Below are positions 23,856-31,767 of a stretch of DNA of 45,495 nt, piece by piece. Under the pieces are notes generated by a model. The model made no database searches and was not told the origin of the DNA. It saw only the letters and a list, made by a program, of their open reading frames with translations. Location: the NCBI GenBank assembly GCA_030531305.1, contig JAUNNT010000008.1:1-45495 (forward strand). Reading direction: 5' to 3'. The translations under genes were made by a program, and so were the position numbers. The stretch is from Akkermansia sp. (GTDB lineage Bacteria; Verrucomicrobiota; Verrucomicrobiia; Verrucomicrobiales; Akkermansiaceae). Positions within the stretch are counted from its first letter, which is position 1; the number at the start of each line of letters is the position of its first letter.

Positions 23856-25949
23856 ATGGACCGCTACCACCTGAGAACGGCTGACGTGCAAGTCTCCCTG
23901 CGCCGCACGGAGGCGGGCAAGCTGGTGATTTCGTACTTCGGCGCGCCGCTGGCGGTGGCGGACGATGCCTTTGCCGCACCCGCGTGCGAGTGGCCGCTGG
24001 CCGCCACGGATTTCGACTCTCGCGCGCTGTGGGGCAACTACAGCGGGGAGTTCGCGTACCACCTGCGCCTGCCGGACGGCACGCTCGGCTGGGATTTGCG
24101 CACCGTGGACGTGCGGCAGGAGGGGAACACCCTCACCGCAAGGCTGGCGGACCCGCGCCACCCGGACATCGTGCTGACGCTGATGCTGCGGCTGTGGGAG
24201 GACGGCGCGCTCACGCAGGACGCCACGCTGCACAACGGCTCGCAGGGCCGCGTGGAGATTCTGCGCGCGCTATCCGCCGCCCTGCCCGTGCGAGCCGATG
24301 CCTACCACATCACCACGTTCCGCGGCGGCTGGGCGGGCGAGAACTACCTCCGCGAGCAGGAGCTGCTGCCCGGCAACACGCTGTCGGTGGGCAGCACCAC
24401 GGGCATCAAGTGCGCGCAGGAGGGCACGCCGGGGTTCATCGTGTCGCTGGGCGCCCCCGCGCAGGAGGAACGCGGCTGCTGCATCCTGGGCGCGCTCGCG
24501 TGGAGCGGCAACTACACGCTCACCTTCAAGCACAGCACCTACGGCCAGCTGTACCTGGGCCTGGGGCACGATTTCTCCCACGCGCCGCACGTGCTGGCGG
24601 CAGGCGCGGAAATCGCGCTGCCCACGGCGGTGCTGGTGTTCAGCGCGCACGGCAAGGGGGATGCCTCACGCCGCCTGCACCGGCATCTGCGGAAACACGT
24701 CATCCCGCGCGGCAACGAGACGCGCCGCATCCTGCTCAACAGCTGGGAGGGCGTGCATTTCGATGTGGACGAGGCCACCCTGCACGCCATGATGCAAAAG
24801 AGCGCGCAGCTGGGCGTGGAGCTTTTCGTGCTGGACGACGGATGGTTCGGCAAGCGCAAGGACGACACCACATCGCTGGGCGACTGGACGCCGGATGCGG
24901 AGAAGCTGCCGCACGGGCTGCCCGCGCTCGCGGAGCACGCGCGCCAATGCGGCATCGACTTCGGCATCTGGATGGAGCCGGAGATGGTGAGCCCGCGCAG
25001 CTCGCTGTATGAGCAAAACCCCGCGCTGGCCATCCGCCTGCCGGGCGTGCAGCCGCGGGAGGAGCGCCACCAGCTCGTGCTGGACCTCGCCAACCCCGCC
25101 GTGCAGCCCGCCGACATGGTTTCCGCCGTGCTGCAATCCGCCCCCGGCATCAGCTACGTGAAGTGGGACTGCAACCGCAAGATGAGCGACACCGGCTCCA
25201 CCCACCTGTCCGCCGACATGCAGGGCAACCTGTTCTTCGACTACATCCGCAACTACTACGACGGCATGCGGCGGCTGCGCGAACGGCATCCGGGCGTGAC
25301 GTTCCAATGCTGCTCCGCGGGTGGCGGCAGGCTGGATCTGGGCGCCGCGGCGTTCCATGAGGAGTTCTGGCTCTCCGACAACACGGACGCGCACGACCGC
25401 CTGTTCATGCAGTGGAGCGCCATCCACTTCCTGCCCGCCAACGCCATCGGCTGCCACGTCACCGCCAGCCCCAACCTCTACACAGGACGGGAAACATCGC
25501 TCAAATTCCGCTTCGACGTGGCGCTCATGGGACGCCTCGGCCTGGAGCTGGACCCCCGCGCCGTGTCGGAGGACGATGCCGCGGAAATCCGCGAACGCAT
25601 CGCCCTGGCCAAGGAGCTGCGCCCCATCGTGCAGCTCGGTGAATTGTACCGCCTCGTCTCCCCCTACGAGGGTCCCGACTGCGCCGTGCTCTACCGCCAC
25701 AAGAACGAGGCCCTGCTGCTCTGCTACACCACGGAGCGCGCCTTCACGGACCAGCACACCCGCATCCCCCTGGCGGGCCTGAACCCCGCCGCCCGCTATA
25801 CCATAGAGGAGCTGATGCCGGATGCCACCGGCACCCGCTGCCCGCTCAACGGCCAAACCATCGGCGGAGACCACCTGCTGCACACGGGCATCCCCATCCA
25901 CTGGAACCGCCCCCACCAGTCCGGCGTCATCCGCCTGCGGGAGTGCTGA
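23856..25949 (+). CDS. GH36 alpha-galactosidase
   Basis: The 697-residue protein hydrolyses terminal alpha-galactosides by a retaining mechanism. Features in order: an N-terminal beta-sandwich (about 1-280), the TIM barrel with FVLDDGWFGKRKDD (about 325-338), the nucleophile D438 in YVKWDCNR, and the acid/base D508 in SDNTDA (507-512). A C-terminal beta domain follows. The 70-residue spacing between the two catalytic Asp equals that of characterised family members. There is no signal peptide, so it probably acts on imported oligosaccharides, for example blood-group B or raffinose-type structures, and could feed galactose to galM elsewhere in the window. No terminator was seen after it. Confidence 0.94.
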   Translation: MDRYHLRTADVQVSLRRTEAGKLVISYFGAPLAVADDAFAAPACEWPLAATDFDSRALWGNYSGEFAYHLRLPDGTLGWDLRTVDVRQEGNTLTARLADPRHPDIVLTLMLRLWEDGALTQDATLHNGSQGRVEILRALSAALPVRADAYHITTFRGGWAGENYLREQELLPGNTLSVGSTTGIKCAQEGTPGFIVSLGAPAQEERGCCILGALAWSGNYTLTFKHSTYGQLYLGLGHDFSHAPHVLAAGAEIALPTAVLVFSAHGKGDASRRLHRHLRKHVIPRGNETRRILLNSWEGVHFDVDEATLHAMMQKSAQLGVELFVLDDGWFGKRKDDTTSLGDWTPDAEKLPHGLPALAEHARQCGIDFGIWMEPEMVSPRSSLYEQNPALAIRLPGVQPREERHQLVLDLANPAVQPADMVSAVLQSAPGISYVKWDCNRKMSDTGSTHLSADMQGNLFFDYIRNYYDGMRRLRERHPGVTFQCCSAGGGRLDLGAAAFHEEFWLSDNTDAHDRLFMQWSAIHFLPANAIGCHVTASPNLYTGRETSLKFRFDVALMGRLGLELDPRAVSEDDAAEIRERIALAKELRPIVQLGELYRLVSPYEGPDCAVLYRHKNEALLLCYTTERAFTDQHTRIPLAGLNPAARYTIEELMPDATGTRCPLNGQTIGGDHLLHTGIPIHWNRPHQSGVIRLREC

Positions 25950-25984
25950 CAATGGAGAAATTAGGCTGCCGTGATAAAAAAGGC

Positions 25985-26013
25985 TTGACAAATATTCCGA
26001 TTTGGAATATACA
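25985..26013 (+). promoter_or_regulatory. Promoter and palindromic operator of the HigBA pair
   Basis: TTGACA (25985-25990), 17 bp, TATACA (26008-26013). A perfect palindrome ATATTCC-GATTT-GGAATAT (25992-26010) fills the spacer and enters the -10, exactly where a repressor would block RNA polymerase. The GTG start lies six bases after the -10. Confidence 0.8.
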
Positions 26014-26019
26014 AGGCGT

Positions 26020-26382
26020 GTGAGTGACTGGGAGATCAGACGCACGGATCAATTTCAACGCGACTTGAAAAAGCTGCATAAATCGCGCCCCGTTGAAACG
26101 GCCAAGGTACTGCTAAACCTGGACACATACCTCGCTGCCCTCCGACAATGCGACAACCCTCTGCAAATCGTCAAACTGATGACCTGCGTGCACCGTGAAG
26201 AAAGCGGATGCCACGCCATCACCCAACAACCATTACCCCGAAACGCCATCCCCGTCCGCCTGTACCTCTACGCATGCGTTGTCAATAGAGTAGTTCACCT
26301 GATATGCGCGGGAACCAAGCAATCTCAGCACAAGGATAACCAATTTTGCAAGGAATTCATCCAAAACCTGTCAAAGAAGTAA
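26020..26382 (+). CDS. higB: RelE/HigB-like toxin
   Basis: The 120-residue protein has the RelE-superfamily order: SDWEIRRTDQFQRDLKKLHKSR at the N-terminus, then helices, then a beta sheet ending CVVNRVVHLICAGTKQSQHKD. Such toxins are usually mRNA interferases acting at the ribosome, but the typical basic catalytic residues are only partly evident, so activity is inferred from context. The GTG at 26020 is chosen because the -10 ends six bases before it; a TTG at 26002 lies inside the operator. The antitoxin gene follows after five bases in the toxin-first order typical of HigBA. Confidence 0.72.
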   Translation: MSDWEIRRTDQFQRDLKKLHKSRPVETAKVLLNLDTYLAALRQCDNPLQIVKLMTCVHREESGCHAITQQPLPRNAIPVRLYLYACVVNRVVHLICAGTKQSQHKDNQFCKEFIQNLSKK

Positions 26383-26387
26383 AGACC

Positions 26388-26819
26388 ATGAGCACGAACG
26401 TTTACAAGACCAAAACTTGCACCCTCGATGAATTGATGCGAGGAATCGACCCTGCGCTTCCGGAAGAAGTGGAAGCGTTGCGGCGCAAATTCTCCATGAG
26501 CAGGGAAATCATGCAGCGGCGCGTGGTGGCCGGGCTAACCCAGACGGAGCTGGCGCGGCGCATCGGCTGCACGCAATCGCGCATTTCTAAACTGGAGCGC
26601 AGCGAGAACGATAAAATCAGCATGGAGGATTACCTGAAATGCGTGTGCGCCACCTCCACCAAAAAGGGAATCGCATCGTCCTCTGTCGGCATCGCGGAAC
26701 AAATCTCCCATGTCGACTGGGGAAAACTCAGCAACTACATGGAACGTTTGCTCATTGCCGCGCCCGTCACGCAGCCGAAAAAGCCTAGAAGGAAGCGGGA
26801 CTCAGGCGTTTTGGCTTGA
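26388..26819 (+). CDS. higA: HTH antitoxin of the HigA/Xre type
   Basis: The 143-residue protein has an N-terminal linker (1-40) and an Xre helix-turn-helix (about 44-72, TQTELARRIGCTQSRISKLE). A C-terminal tail holds extra helices and a basic end (PKKPRRKRDSG). It probably binds the palindrome in its own promoter and neutralises the toxin encoded just upstream. The ATG at 26388 follows the toxin stop by five bases. Compared with classical HigA (about 100 residues) it has about 60 extra C-terminal residues, whose role is unclear. The fabI -35 overlaps its stop codon. Confidence 0.78.
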   Translation: MSTNVYKTKTCTLDELMRGIDPALPEEVEALRRKFSMSREIMQRRVVAGLTQTELARRIGCTQSRISKLERSENDKISMEDYLKCVCATSTKKGIASSSVGIAEQISHVDWGKLSNYMERLLIAAPVTQPKKPRRKRDSGVLA

Positions 26820-26844
26820 TTGAGGAAACTGCAAGGAATAAAAT
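26816..26844 (+). promoter_or_regulatory. Promoter of fabI
   Basis: TTGATT (26816-26821), 17 bp, TAAAAT (26839-26844), nine bases before the ATG at 26854. Confidence 0.65.
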
Positions 26845-26853
26845 CGGCACACC

Positions 26854-27648
26854 ATGACGGCGGAAAAACCATTGGAAGGCAAAGTTGGAATTGTAACGGG
26901 GGTTGCGAACCACCGGAGCATCGCGTTCGGCATAGCCAAGGCGTGGCATGCGGCGGGGGCGCGGCTGATATTCAGCTACCAGGGTGAACGCCTGAAGGAG
27001 GGCGTGGCCAAGCTGGTGCGCGAGCATTTTGGGGAGGACACACCGCTGTGCGAGCTGGACGTGGCGAGCGATGCATCCATCGACAACTTTTTCCGCTTTG
27101 TGGCGGAGCAGACGCCGCGCGTGGACATGCTGCTGCACGCCATCGCCTTTGCGCCGCGCGAGGCGGGCACGCTGGAGGGGCATTTCTCCGAGATTGGCCG
27201 CGAGGCGTTCCGCAGCTCGCTGGACATCTCGGCGTACTCGCTCATCGCGCTGTCGCGCGGGGTGGCGCCGCTCATGACCAACGGCGGCAGCATCACCGCG
27301 CTCACCTACCACGCCAGCCGTTGCGTGGTGCCCAACTACAACCTCATGGCCGTCTCCAAGTCCGCGCTGGAATCCTGCACGCGCTACCTCGCCTACGATT
27401 TGGCGCAGCGGGAGGCGCCCATCCGCGTGAACTGCATCTCTGCCGGCCCCGTGCAAACGCTCGCCGCGCGCGGCGTGAGCGGATTCACCACCATGCTCAA
27501 GCTCTATCAGGAAAAGGCCCCCCTGCACCGCTCCTGCACGCAGGACGAACTGGGAGCCATGGCCGCCTACCTGGCATCCGACGCCGCGGCGGCGGTGACG
27601 GGCCAGGTGCTGTACGTGGACGGAGGATACTCCATCATGGGGATGTGA
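26854..27648 (+). CDS. fabI: Enoyl-[acyl-carrier-protein] reductase (NADH)
   Basis: Reduces enoyl-ACP in the last step of each fatty-acid elongation cycle. The 264-residue SDR-fold protein has the FabI cofactor loop VTGVANHRSIAFGIA (14-28), SYQGE (41-45), and the FabI-type catalytic Tyr-x6-Lys, Y162 and K169 in NYNLMAVSK. The C-terminus CTQDELGAMAAYLASD and VTGQVLYVDGGYSIMGM is typical. FabI is the target of triclosan; sensitivity cannot be predicted here. The gene has its own promoter and faces a MarR-type regulator gene convergently; no operator links the two. Confidence 0.95.
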   Translation: MTAEKPLEGKVGIVTGVANHRSIAFGIAKAWHAAGARLIFSYQGERLKEGVAKLVREHFGEDTPLCELDVASDASIDNFFRFVAEQTPRVDMLLHAIAFAPREAGTLEGHFSEIGREAFRSSLDISAYSLIALSRGVAPLMTNGGSITALTYHASRCVVPNYNLMAVSKSALESCTRYLAYDLAQREAPIRVNCISAGPVQTLAARGVSGFTTMLKLYQEKAPLHRSCTQDELGAMAAYLASDAAAAVTGQVLYVDGGYSIMGM

Positions 27649-27673
27649 TCCCCGCGCGGGCGGCGGTGATTGT

Positions 27674-28147
27674 TCACTTGCCCGCCTGGCGCTGCTCCAG
27701 CTTGCGCACCACGGAATCCAGGGCGGCCATCTCCTGCGGGGTGATATCCGCCGCGGCGGCATCCAGCATATCGCGGAAATAGCCGTACACCTCATGGAAC
27801 ATGGACATGCCGCGCTCCGAGAGGACCAAAAGCACGGAGCGGCGGTCGGCGGGGTTGGGATGGCGCTCGAAAAAGCCTTTTCTAACCATACCCTCCACCA
27901 GCAGGGACGTGGCTGGCACGGACATCTGCATGCGGGCGGCAAGCGCCTTGAGCGGCACGCCCGCCGGCTGGTCCGCCAGCATGAGCTTGAGCTGTGAAAT
28001 GGCCGAACCCTGGCGCATGGTGAGCCCCAGCATCTTCTTGAGCTGGCCCGCGCTCACGTTGTGCACGCACTCGCGGCGCATGTCGTCCAGAAGGTTGAGC
28101 AGCTTCTGGAAAACCAAGTGCGGCGGAGGTGTCTTTGCGGTTGCCAT
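27674..28147 (-). CDS. MarR family transcriptional regulator
   Basis: The 157-residue protein has the MarR winged-helix layout: an N-terminal dimerisation helix, the recognition region PLKALAARMQMSVPATSLLVEGMVRKG (65-91) and the wing with the conserved DRR (101-103) in HPNPADRRSVLLVLSERG. Ligand and targets are unknown. It has its own promoter nine bases upstream of the ATG. MarR proteins often repress neighbouring genes; here the neighbours are fabI (convergent) and the SGNH esterase (same strand, upstream on the right), and neither shows a shared palindrome that I could find. Confidence 0.9.
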   Translation of the reverse strand: MATAKTPPPHLVFQKLLNLLDDMRRECVHNVSAGQLKKMLGLTMRQGSAISQLKLMLADQPAGVPLKALAARMQMSVPATSLLVEGMVRKGFFERHPNPADRRSVLLVLSERGMSMFHEVYGYFRDMLDAAAADITPQEMAALDSVVRKLEQRQAGK

Positions 28148-28156
28148 GCGACGGGT

Positions 28157-28185
28157 ATTTTAGCGGAAAAAGCGGGATTTAGCAA
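28157..28185 (-). promoter_or_regulatory. Promoter of the MarR-type regulator
   Basis: TTGCTA (28185-28180), 17 bp, TAAAAT (28162-28157), nine bases before the ATG at 28147. Confidence 0.65.
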
Positions 28186-28195
28186 GCGCCAACTC

Positions 28196-29602
28196 CTACG
28201 GCATGGGCGCGAATGCACCGCGGCTGTCGGACGCGGCGGCGTGGAGGGTGGCTGGGAAGTCCGCGTGCTGGCCCAGCATCACGCCGTTGCAGAGGTTGCA
28301 CTCCTGCACGGCGGGAAGGGCCTCGCCGATGAGGTGGCCGTCCAGCCACACGTAGAAGCCGCCGGGTATGCCATCCCCGGCGGGAACGCACGCCACGCGG
28401 ATGGTGCAGCGGACGGACATGTCGCGCGAGCAGAGGATGGTATCGCCCCAGGTGATGTAGGCCTCGTTGACAACGAGGCAGCCCATGGAGAGGCCGTTGC
28501 CCACCAGCACGGTGACTTTGCGCTCCGTGTCCCAGCCGTCCTTGTCACCGTTGCCGAAGCTGATTTCAAACTCCGCCGTATATCCGGCGGCATCGTCCAC
28601 GGGCGTGCTCCAGGGAATCCACATGGCGGTTTCCGCATCATTGCGGAAGGAGAGGCCGTCCACCACGGGTTGCAGGTTCTGGCAGCGCACGGATGGAGCC
28701 TTGTAGGATGGCGTGTCGAACGCCGATGCGGCGCGGCGCTCCAGCCCCGCCGTGCGCCCGGGGATGCCCATGGCGCGCGCCAGGTTGCCCGCCACCAGCA
28801 GCGCCGCCTGGTCCGTGGGGTGGATGCGGTCCGGCGCGAACATCTGCGCCACCGCATACCCGGCAGGCTTGGTGACATCCTGCAGGCCGGGGTTCACATC
28901 CGCATACACCACGCGCAGGTGGGGATCACCGGCGGTGGGGGCGAATTCCTTTGAAAGCCACGTGTTGAACTCCACGATGTTCTTGGCGAGCGCATCCGAT
29001 TTGTCCGTGGCGGTCACGGACATGAGGTAGAGCGTGGCGGGCTTGCCACGGTGGGCGGCGTTCTGCGCCATGGCCTGCACGTTCTCCGCCACGGCGGCGC
29101 GGATGTTCTCCCAGCTGGTCTCACGGAAGCCATTGAGGTCGTTCGACCCCAGCATGTAGGTGTAGGTATCGGGGGAGTAGGTGTTGCCCGTGTAGGTGCC
29201 CACGTTGCCCTTGTTGTCGGGCGTGAGCCTGTCGGACACGCCGAGCCAGTTCTTGATGTTGGATGACTGGAGTCCGCTCACGCTGGTGAGGCGGCGGAAG
29301 CGCGTGCCGGACACCTCGTCCGTCCAGATATTGAACTGGGCGCAGTGTTCGTTGTCGAATTCACGGCCGCGGTAGGAAGCCTGGGAGAACGCGCCGCTGT
29401 AGCAGCCCTTCAAATACCCCTGCGCATCGAAGGACACCCCGTTGTCGATGCAGTCCTTCTGCAGGAACCAGCGGTAGGAGTGGCTGTGGGTGCCGTGCGA
29501 GATGGAATCCCCGATGGCCATCCACACCCCCAGATCCGCGGGTGCGGCCATGCCGAACGATGCCAGAGCCACAACAGCCGCCAGTGCATATGCGCTTTTC
29601 AT
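28196..29602 (-). CDS. Secreted SGNH/GDSL hydrolase, probable carbohydrate esterase
   Basis: The 468-residue protein has a Sec signal (MKSAYALAAVVALASFGMAA, cleavage near residue 20) and the SGNH blocks: GDSIS with the nucleophile Ser (31-35), GSNDL with the Asn of block III (about 151-155), and DRIHPT with the catalytic Asp and His of block V. The C-terminal 170 residues form a separate beta-rich domain resembling a lectin-type fold (FEISFGNGDKDGWDTERKVTV, then GGFYVWLDGHLIGE). A sialate or other O-acetylesterase acting on mucin glycans is the likeliest role, inferred from domain type and organism. The promoter ends six bases before the ATG. Confidence 0.85.
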   Translation of the reverse strand: MKSAYALAAVVALASFGMAAPADLGVWMAIGDSISHGTHSHSYRWFLQKDCIDNGVSFDAQGYLKGCYSGAFSQASYRGREFDNEHCAQFNIWTDEVSGTRFRRLTSVSGLQSSNIKNWLGVSDRLTPDNKGNVGTYTGNTYSPDTYTYMLGSNDLNGFRETSWENIRAAVAENVQAMAQNAAHRGKPATLYLMSVTATDKSDALAKNIVEFNTWLSKEFAPTAGDPHLRVVYADVNPGLQDVTKPAGYAVAQMFAPDRIHPTDQAALLVAGNLARAMGIPGRTAGLERRAASAFDTPSYKAPSVRCQNLQPVVDGLSFRNDAETAMWIPWSTPVDDAAGYTAEFEISFGNGDKDGWDTERKVTVLVGNGLSMGCLVVNEAYITWGDTILCSRDMSVRCTIRVACVPAGDGIPGGFYVWLDGHLIGEALPAVQECNLCNGVMLGQHADFPATLHAAASDSRGAFAPMP

Positions 29603-29608
29603 GCCCCT

Positions 29609-29637
29609 ATCCTACACGCGCGCACGCAACTTGTCAA
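29609..29637 (-). promoter_or_regulatory. Promoter of the SGNH esterase gene
   Basis: TTGACA (29637-29632), 17 bp, TAGGAT (29614-29609), six bases before the ATG at 29602. A purine-rich AGGGGC lies between, too close to serve as a Shine-Dalgarno site. Confidence 0.75.
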
Positions 29638-29894
29638 ACGGCGGGATGGGTTGGCGGCGGAGTTGGTCCCCAGCCGCTTGCGGTTGCGTTGTGCCGGGTA
29701 TGTCGCCGAATCCACTCCCGTTTCTCCAAGAGCTTCTTTCTCCGCTCGTATAGCTTCATCAAGCTGTCGCGCAACCTGGTCGGCAGGAGAGCCTTCAGCA
29801 AACCCCTCAAAATCTTGGCTGACGTGCTGCACCTCGCGGAGGATGGTTTTCTCCTCCTTTTCACCCTTTCCATCAGTTCTTCCAGCTCGTCCAT
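29634..29894 (-). CDS. Doubtful small ORF between the peptidase and esterase genes
   Basis: An 86-codon frame starts 31 bases after the M28 peptidase stop with MDELEELMERVKRRRK and continues as a very basic helical sequence. In the +1 frame from about codon 13 on there is a second plausible reading (QHVSQDFEGFAEGSPADQVARQLDEAI is the type, given in pieces because it is long). That reading is acidic, helical and at least as protein-like. A single frameshift in the purine run AAAAGGAGGAG would join MDELEELMERVK to it. The stretch is therefore either a small basic protein, a frameshifted gene, or non-coding. No family is recognised. Confidence 0.3.
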   Translation of the reverse strand: MDELEELMERVKRRRKPSSARCSTSAKILRGLLKALLPTRLRDSLMKLYERRKKLLEKREWIRRHTRHNATASGWGPTPPPTHPAV

Positions 29895-29925
29895 CGTATC
29901 GAATGTTGATTGTTATGCGCCCGGC

Positions 29926-30855
29926 TCATTTCTCTGCCAGCTGGCGGAGAAGCTGGAGAGTGATAGAGCCGGACTCCTCCAGCTTGCGGGGTGAGATGCG
30001 GTCCATGTTGTCGCGCGAGGTGTGCCACCAGTTGCCCTCGCGGAAAAGGGCGATGAGGTTGAGGGTGTCCACGCCGGCGCGGAGATAGGGCTGGTGGTCG
30101 TCCATGTAGGAACCGGGGTAGGCGGTCCAGCGTTCCGGGTTGAGGCGGCACGCGGCGATGGCGGCGGTGTACTGCTCGAACATGAACTGGGAGGTGTCCA
30201 GCGCGGGGATGGCGATGGTGTTGGAGCCGCCGCCCACCATATCGAGGTTGATTTGGAATTTCGGCAGCGCGCCCTTGCGGCGTGCGACATCGTGCTTGGA
30301 GCCGTAGAGGCCGTCCTGCTCGCTCATGCGCGGGGCGAAAGCCTCCTCTCCGTCCAGGAACACCAGCTCCACCCGCGCGGCCAGTTTCTCATCCGCGGCC
30401 AAGATGCGCGCGACCTCCAGCAGCACGGCGGCACCGCTCGCGCCGTCGTCCGCCGCCACAAAGTTCTCAATGCCGCTCTTGGTGTCGATATGGCAGCTGA
30501 GCATGATGGCGCGCGTGGCCTCCGCGGCGCCGAAGGTGGCGCGGAGGTTGACCATGGGAGTGCCGTTGGGCGCGGCAAAGGAATCACGCACGGTTCGCCA
30601 TCCTGCGGCGGAGAGCTGGCGCTCGATGTATTCCAGCTGCTTCTGGTAGGCGGGTGTGCCGCTGAGGCGGGGACCGAGGGCGCAGAGGGCGGCGCAATGC
30701 ACGTAGGCGTTGTTGCCGGAGAAGTGTTGGGTGTCCGCGTTGTCCAGCTGCGTGGGCATCTGCGGCACGGCGGGCTGCGGGCGGTTGGAGGTGCCGTCTC
30801 CGCAGCAGCAGAGCATGGCCGCCAGCGGAAGGATGATGAACGCCCGCGCCTTCAT
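29926..30855 (-). CDS. M28 family / glutaminyl-cyclase-like lipoprotein
   Basis: The 309-residue protein has a lipobox (LAAMLC, Cys16) and the M28 zinc-site pattern: CHIDTK (121-126), AADDGASG with the bridging Asp (135-142) and LDGEEAF with the catalytic Glu pair (168-173). Beyond the common motifs, [10 protein letters not shown] and the late [11 protein letters not shown] and [10 protein letters not shown] segments resemble bacterial and animal glutaminyl-peptide cyclotransferases more than aminopeptidases. It may therefore cyclise N-terminal Gln or trim peptides outside the cytoplasm; choosing between these needs assay. The ATG directly abuts the parB stop codon, so the two are probably cotranscribed. 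Confidence 0.85.
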   Translation of the reverse strand: MKARAFIILPLAAMLCCCGDGTSNRPQPAVPQMPTQLDNADTQHFSGNNAYVHCAALCALGPRLSGTPAYQKQLEYIERQLSAAGWRTVRDSFAAPNGTPMVNLRATFGAAEATRAIMLSCHIDTKSGIENFVAADDGASGAAVLLEVARILAADEKLAARVELVFLDGEEAFAPRMSEQDGLYGSKHDVARRKGALPKFQINLDMVGGGSNTIAIPALDTSQFMFEQYTAAIAACRLNPERWTAYPGSYMDDHQPYLRAGVDTLNLIALFREGNWWHTSRDNMDRISPRKLEESGSITLQLLRQLAEK

Positions 30856-31743
30856 TTACAGCTTGGCGGAGATGCCGAAGATTTCCAAGATGCGCACCAG
30901 GTCCTTCTGCCCGGTGTAGGGGATTTCAATCACGCCGTTGCCCTTGGCCTTGAGGGAGATGTTGACGTTTGCGCCGAGGCTCTTGCCGAGCTGCCTGCAA
31001 ACCTTCTGGTAGGCGGCCGGCAGGGGCTGGGCGGGGGCGGGGGTGTGCTCCGGCTTGGACTCCGGGTAAAGGATGCCGCGCACGAGCTGCTCCGTCTGGC
31101 GGACGGTGAGGCCCTGCCGCTCCACGCGGTGGGCGGCGCGCAACTGGTCGTCCTGGTCCTTGAGCTGCAGCAGCACCTTGGCGTGGCCCACGGTGATGGA
31201 GTTGGCCTCCAGCATGCCGCGCACCTCCGCCACCAGGTCCAGCAGGCGCACCATGTTGGCCACCACGGTTCTGGACTTGCCGACGTGGCGTGCGATGACC
31301 TCCTGCTTCATGCCGAAGCGTGTTTGCAGGAGGCGGTACTGCTCCGCCTCCTCCAGCGGGGTGAGGTCCTCGCGCTGCAGGTTCTCGATGAGGGTGAGTT
31401 CCGCCACCTCCTGGTCCGTGGCGTTGTGCACCACCACCTTGGCGGTGCGCATGCCCAGCTTCTTGAGCGCGCGCAGGCGGCGCTCGCCGGCGATAAGCTC
31501 GTACTTGCCGTCCACGCGGCGCACCACCAGCGGCTGCACCAGCCCGCGCTCGCGGATGGAGTCCGCCAGCTCGGCTATCTGTTTCTCGTTGAAGTGGCGA
31601 CGGGGCTGGAACGGGGAGGTCGTGATGTCGCTGACAGCGGCCTTGATGACGCGCTCCTCATCCGCCTTGCCGGAGGCGGCGGGGGTGTCGTCCTTCTTGA
31701 TGATGAGGGCGCCGAGTCCCTTTCCCAAAGCGTTTTTCGGCAT
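30856..31743 (-). CDS. parB: Chromosome-partitioning protein ParB
   Basis: A CTP-dependent clamp that loads at parS and spreads on DNA for chromosome segregation. The 295-residue protein has the typical [12 protein letters not shown] start, the CTP-binding GERRLRA motif (86-92), ENLQRED (120-126), a helix-turn-helix (about 147-166, [23 protein letters not shown]) and a C-terminal dimerisation domain. parA is not adjacent, and no parS-type palindrome was found in the window. It lies between a large lipoprotein gene (24 bases upstream) and the M28-type gene, which is unusual company. Confidence 0.95.
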   Translation of the reverse strand: MPKNALGKGLGALIIKKDDTPAASGKADEERVIKAAVSDITTSPFQPRRHFNEKQIAELADSIRERGLVQPLVVRRVDGKYELIAGERRLRALKKLGMRTAKVVVHNATDQEVAELTLIENLQREDLTPLEEAEQYRLLQTRFGMKQEVIARHVGKSRTVVANMVRLLDLVAEVRGMLEANSITVGHAKVLLQLKDQDDQLRAAHRVERQGLTVRQTEQLVRGILYPESKPEHTPAPAQPLPAAYQKVCRQLGKSLGANVNISLKAKGNGVIEIPYTGQKDLVRILEIFGISAKL

Positions 31744-31767
31744 GTCAGCGGTGGGGTTTGGGTGGTA

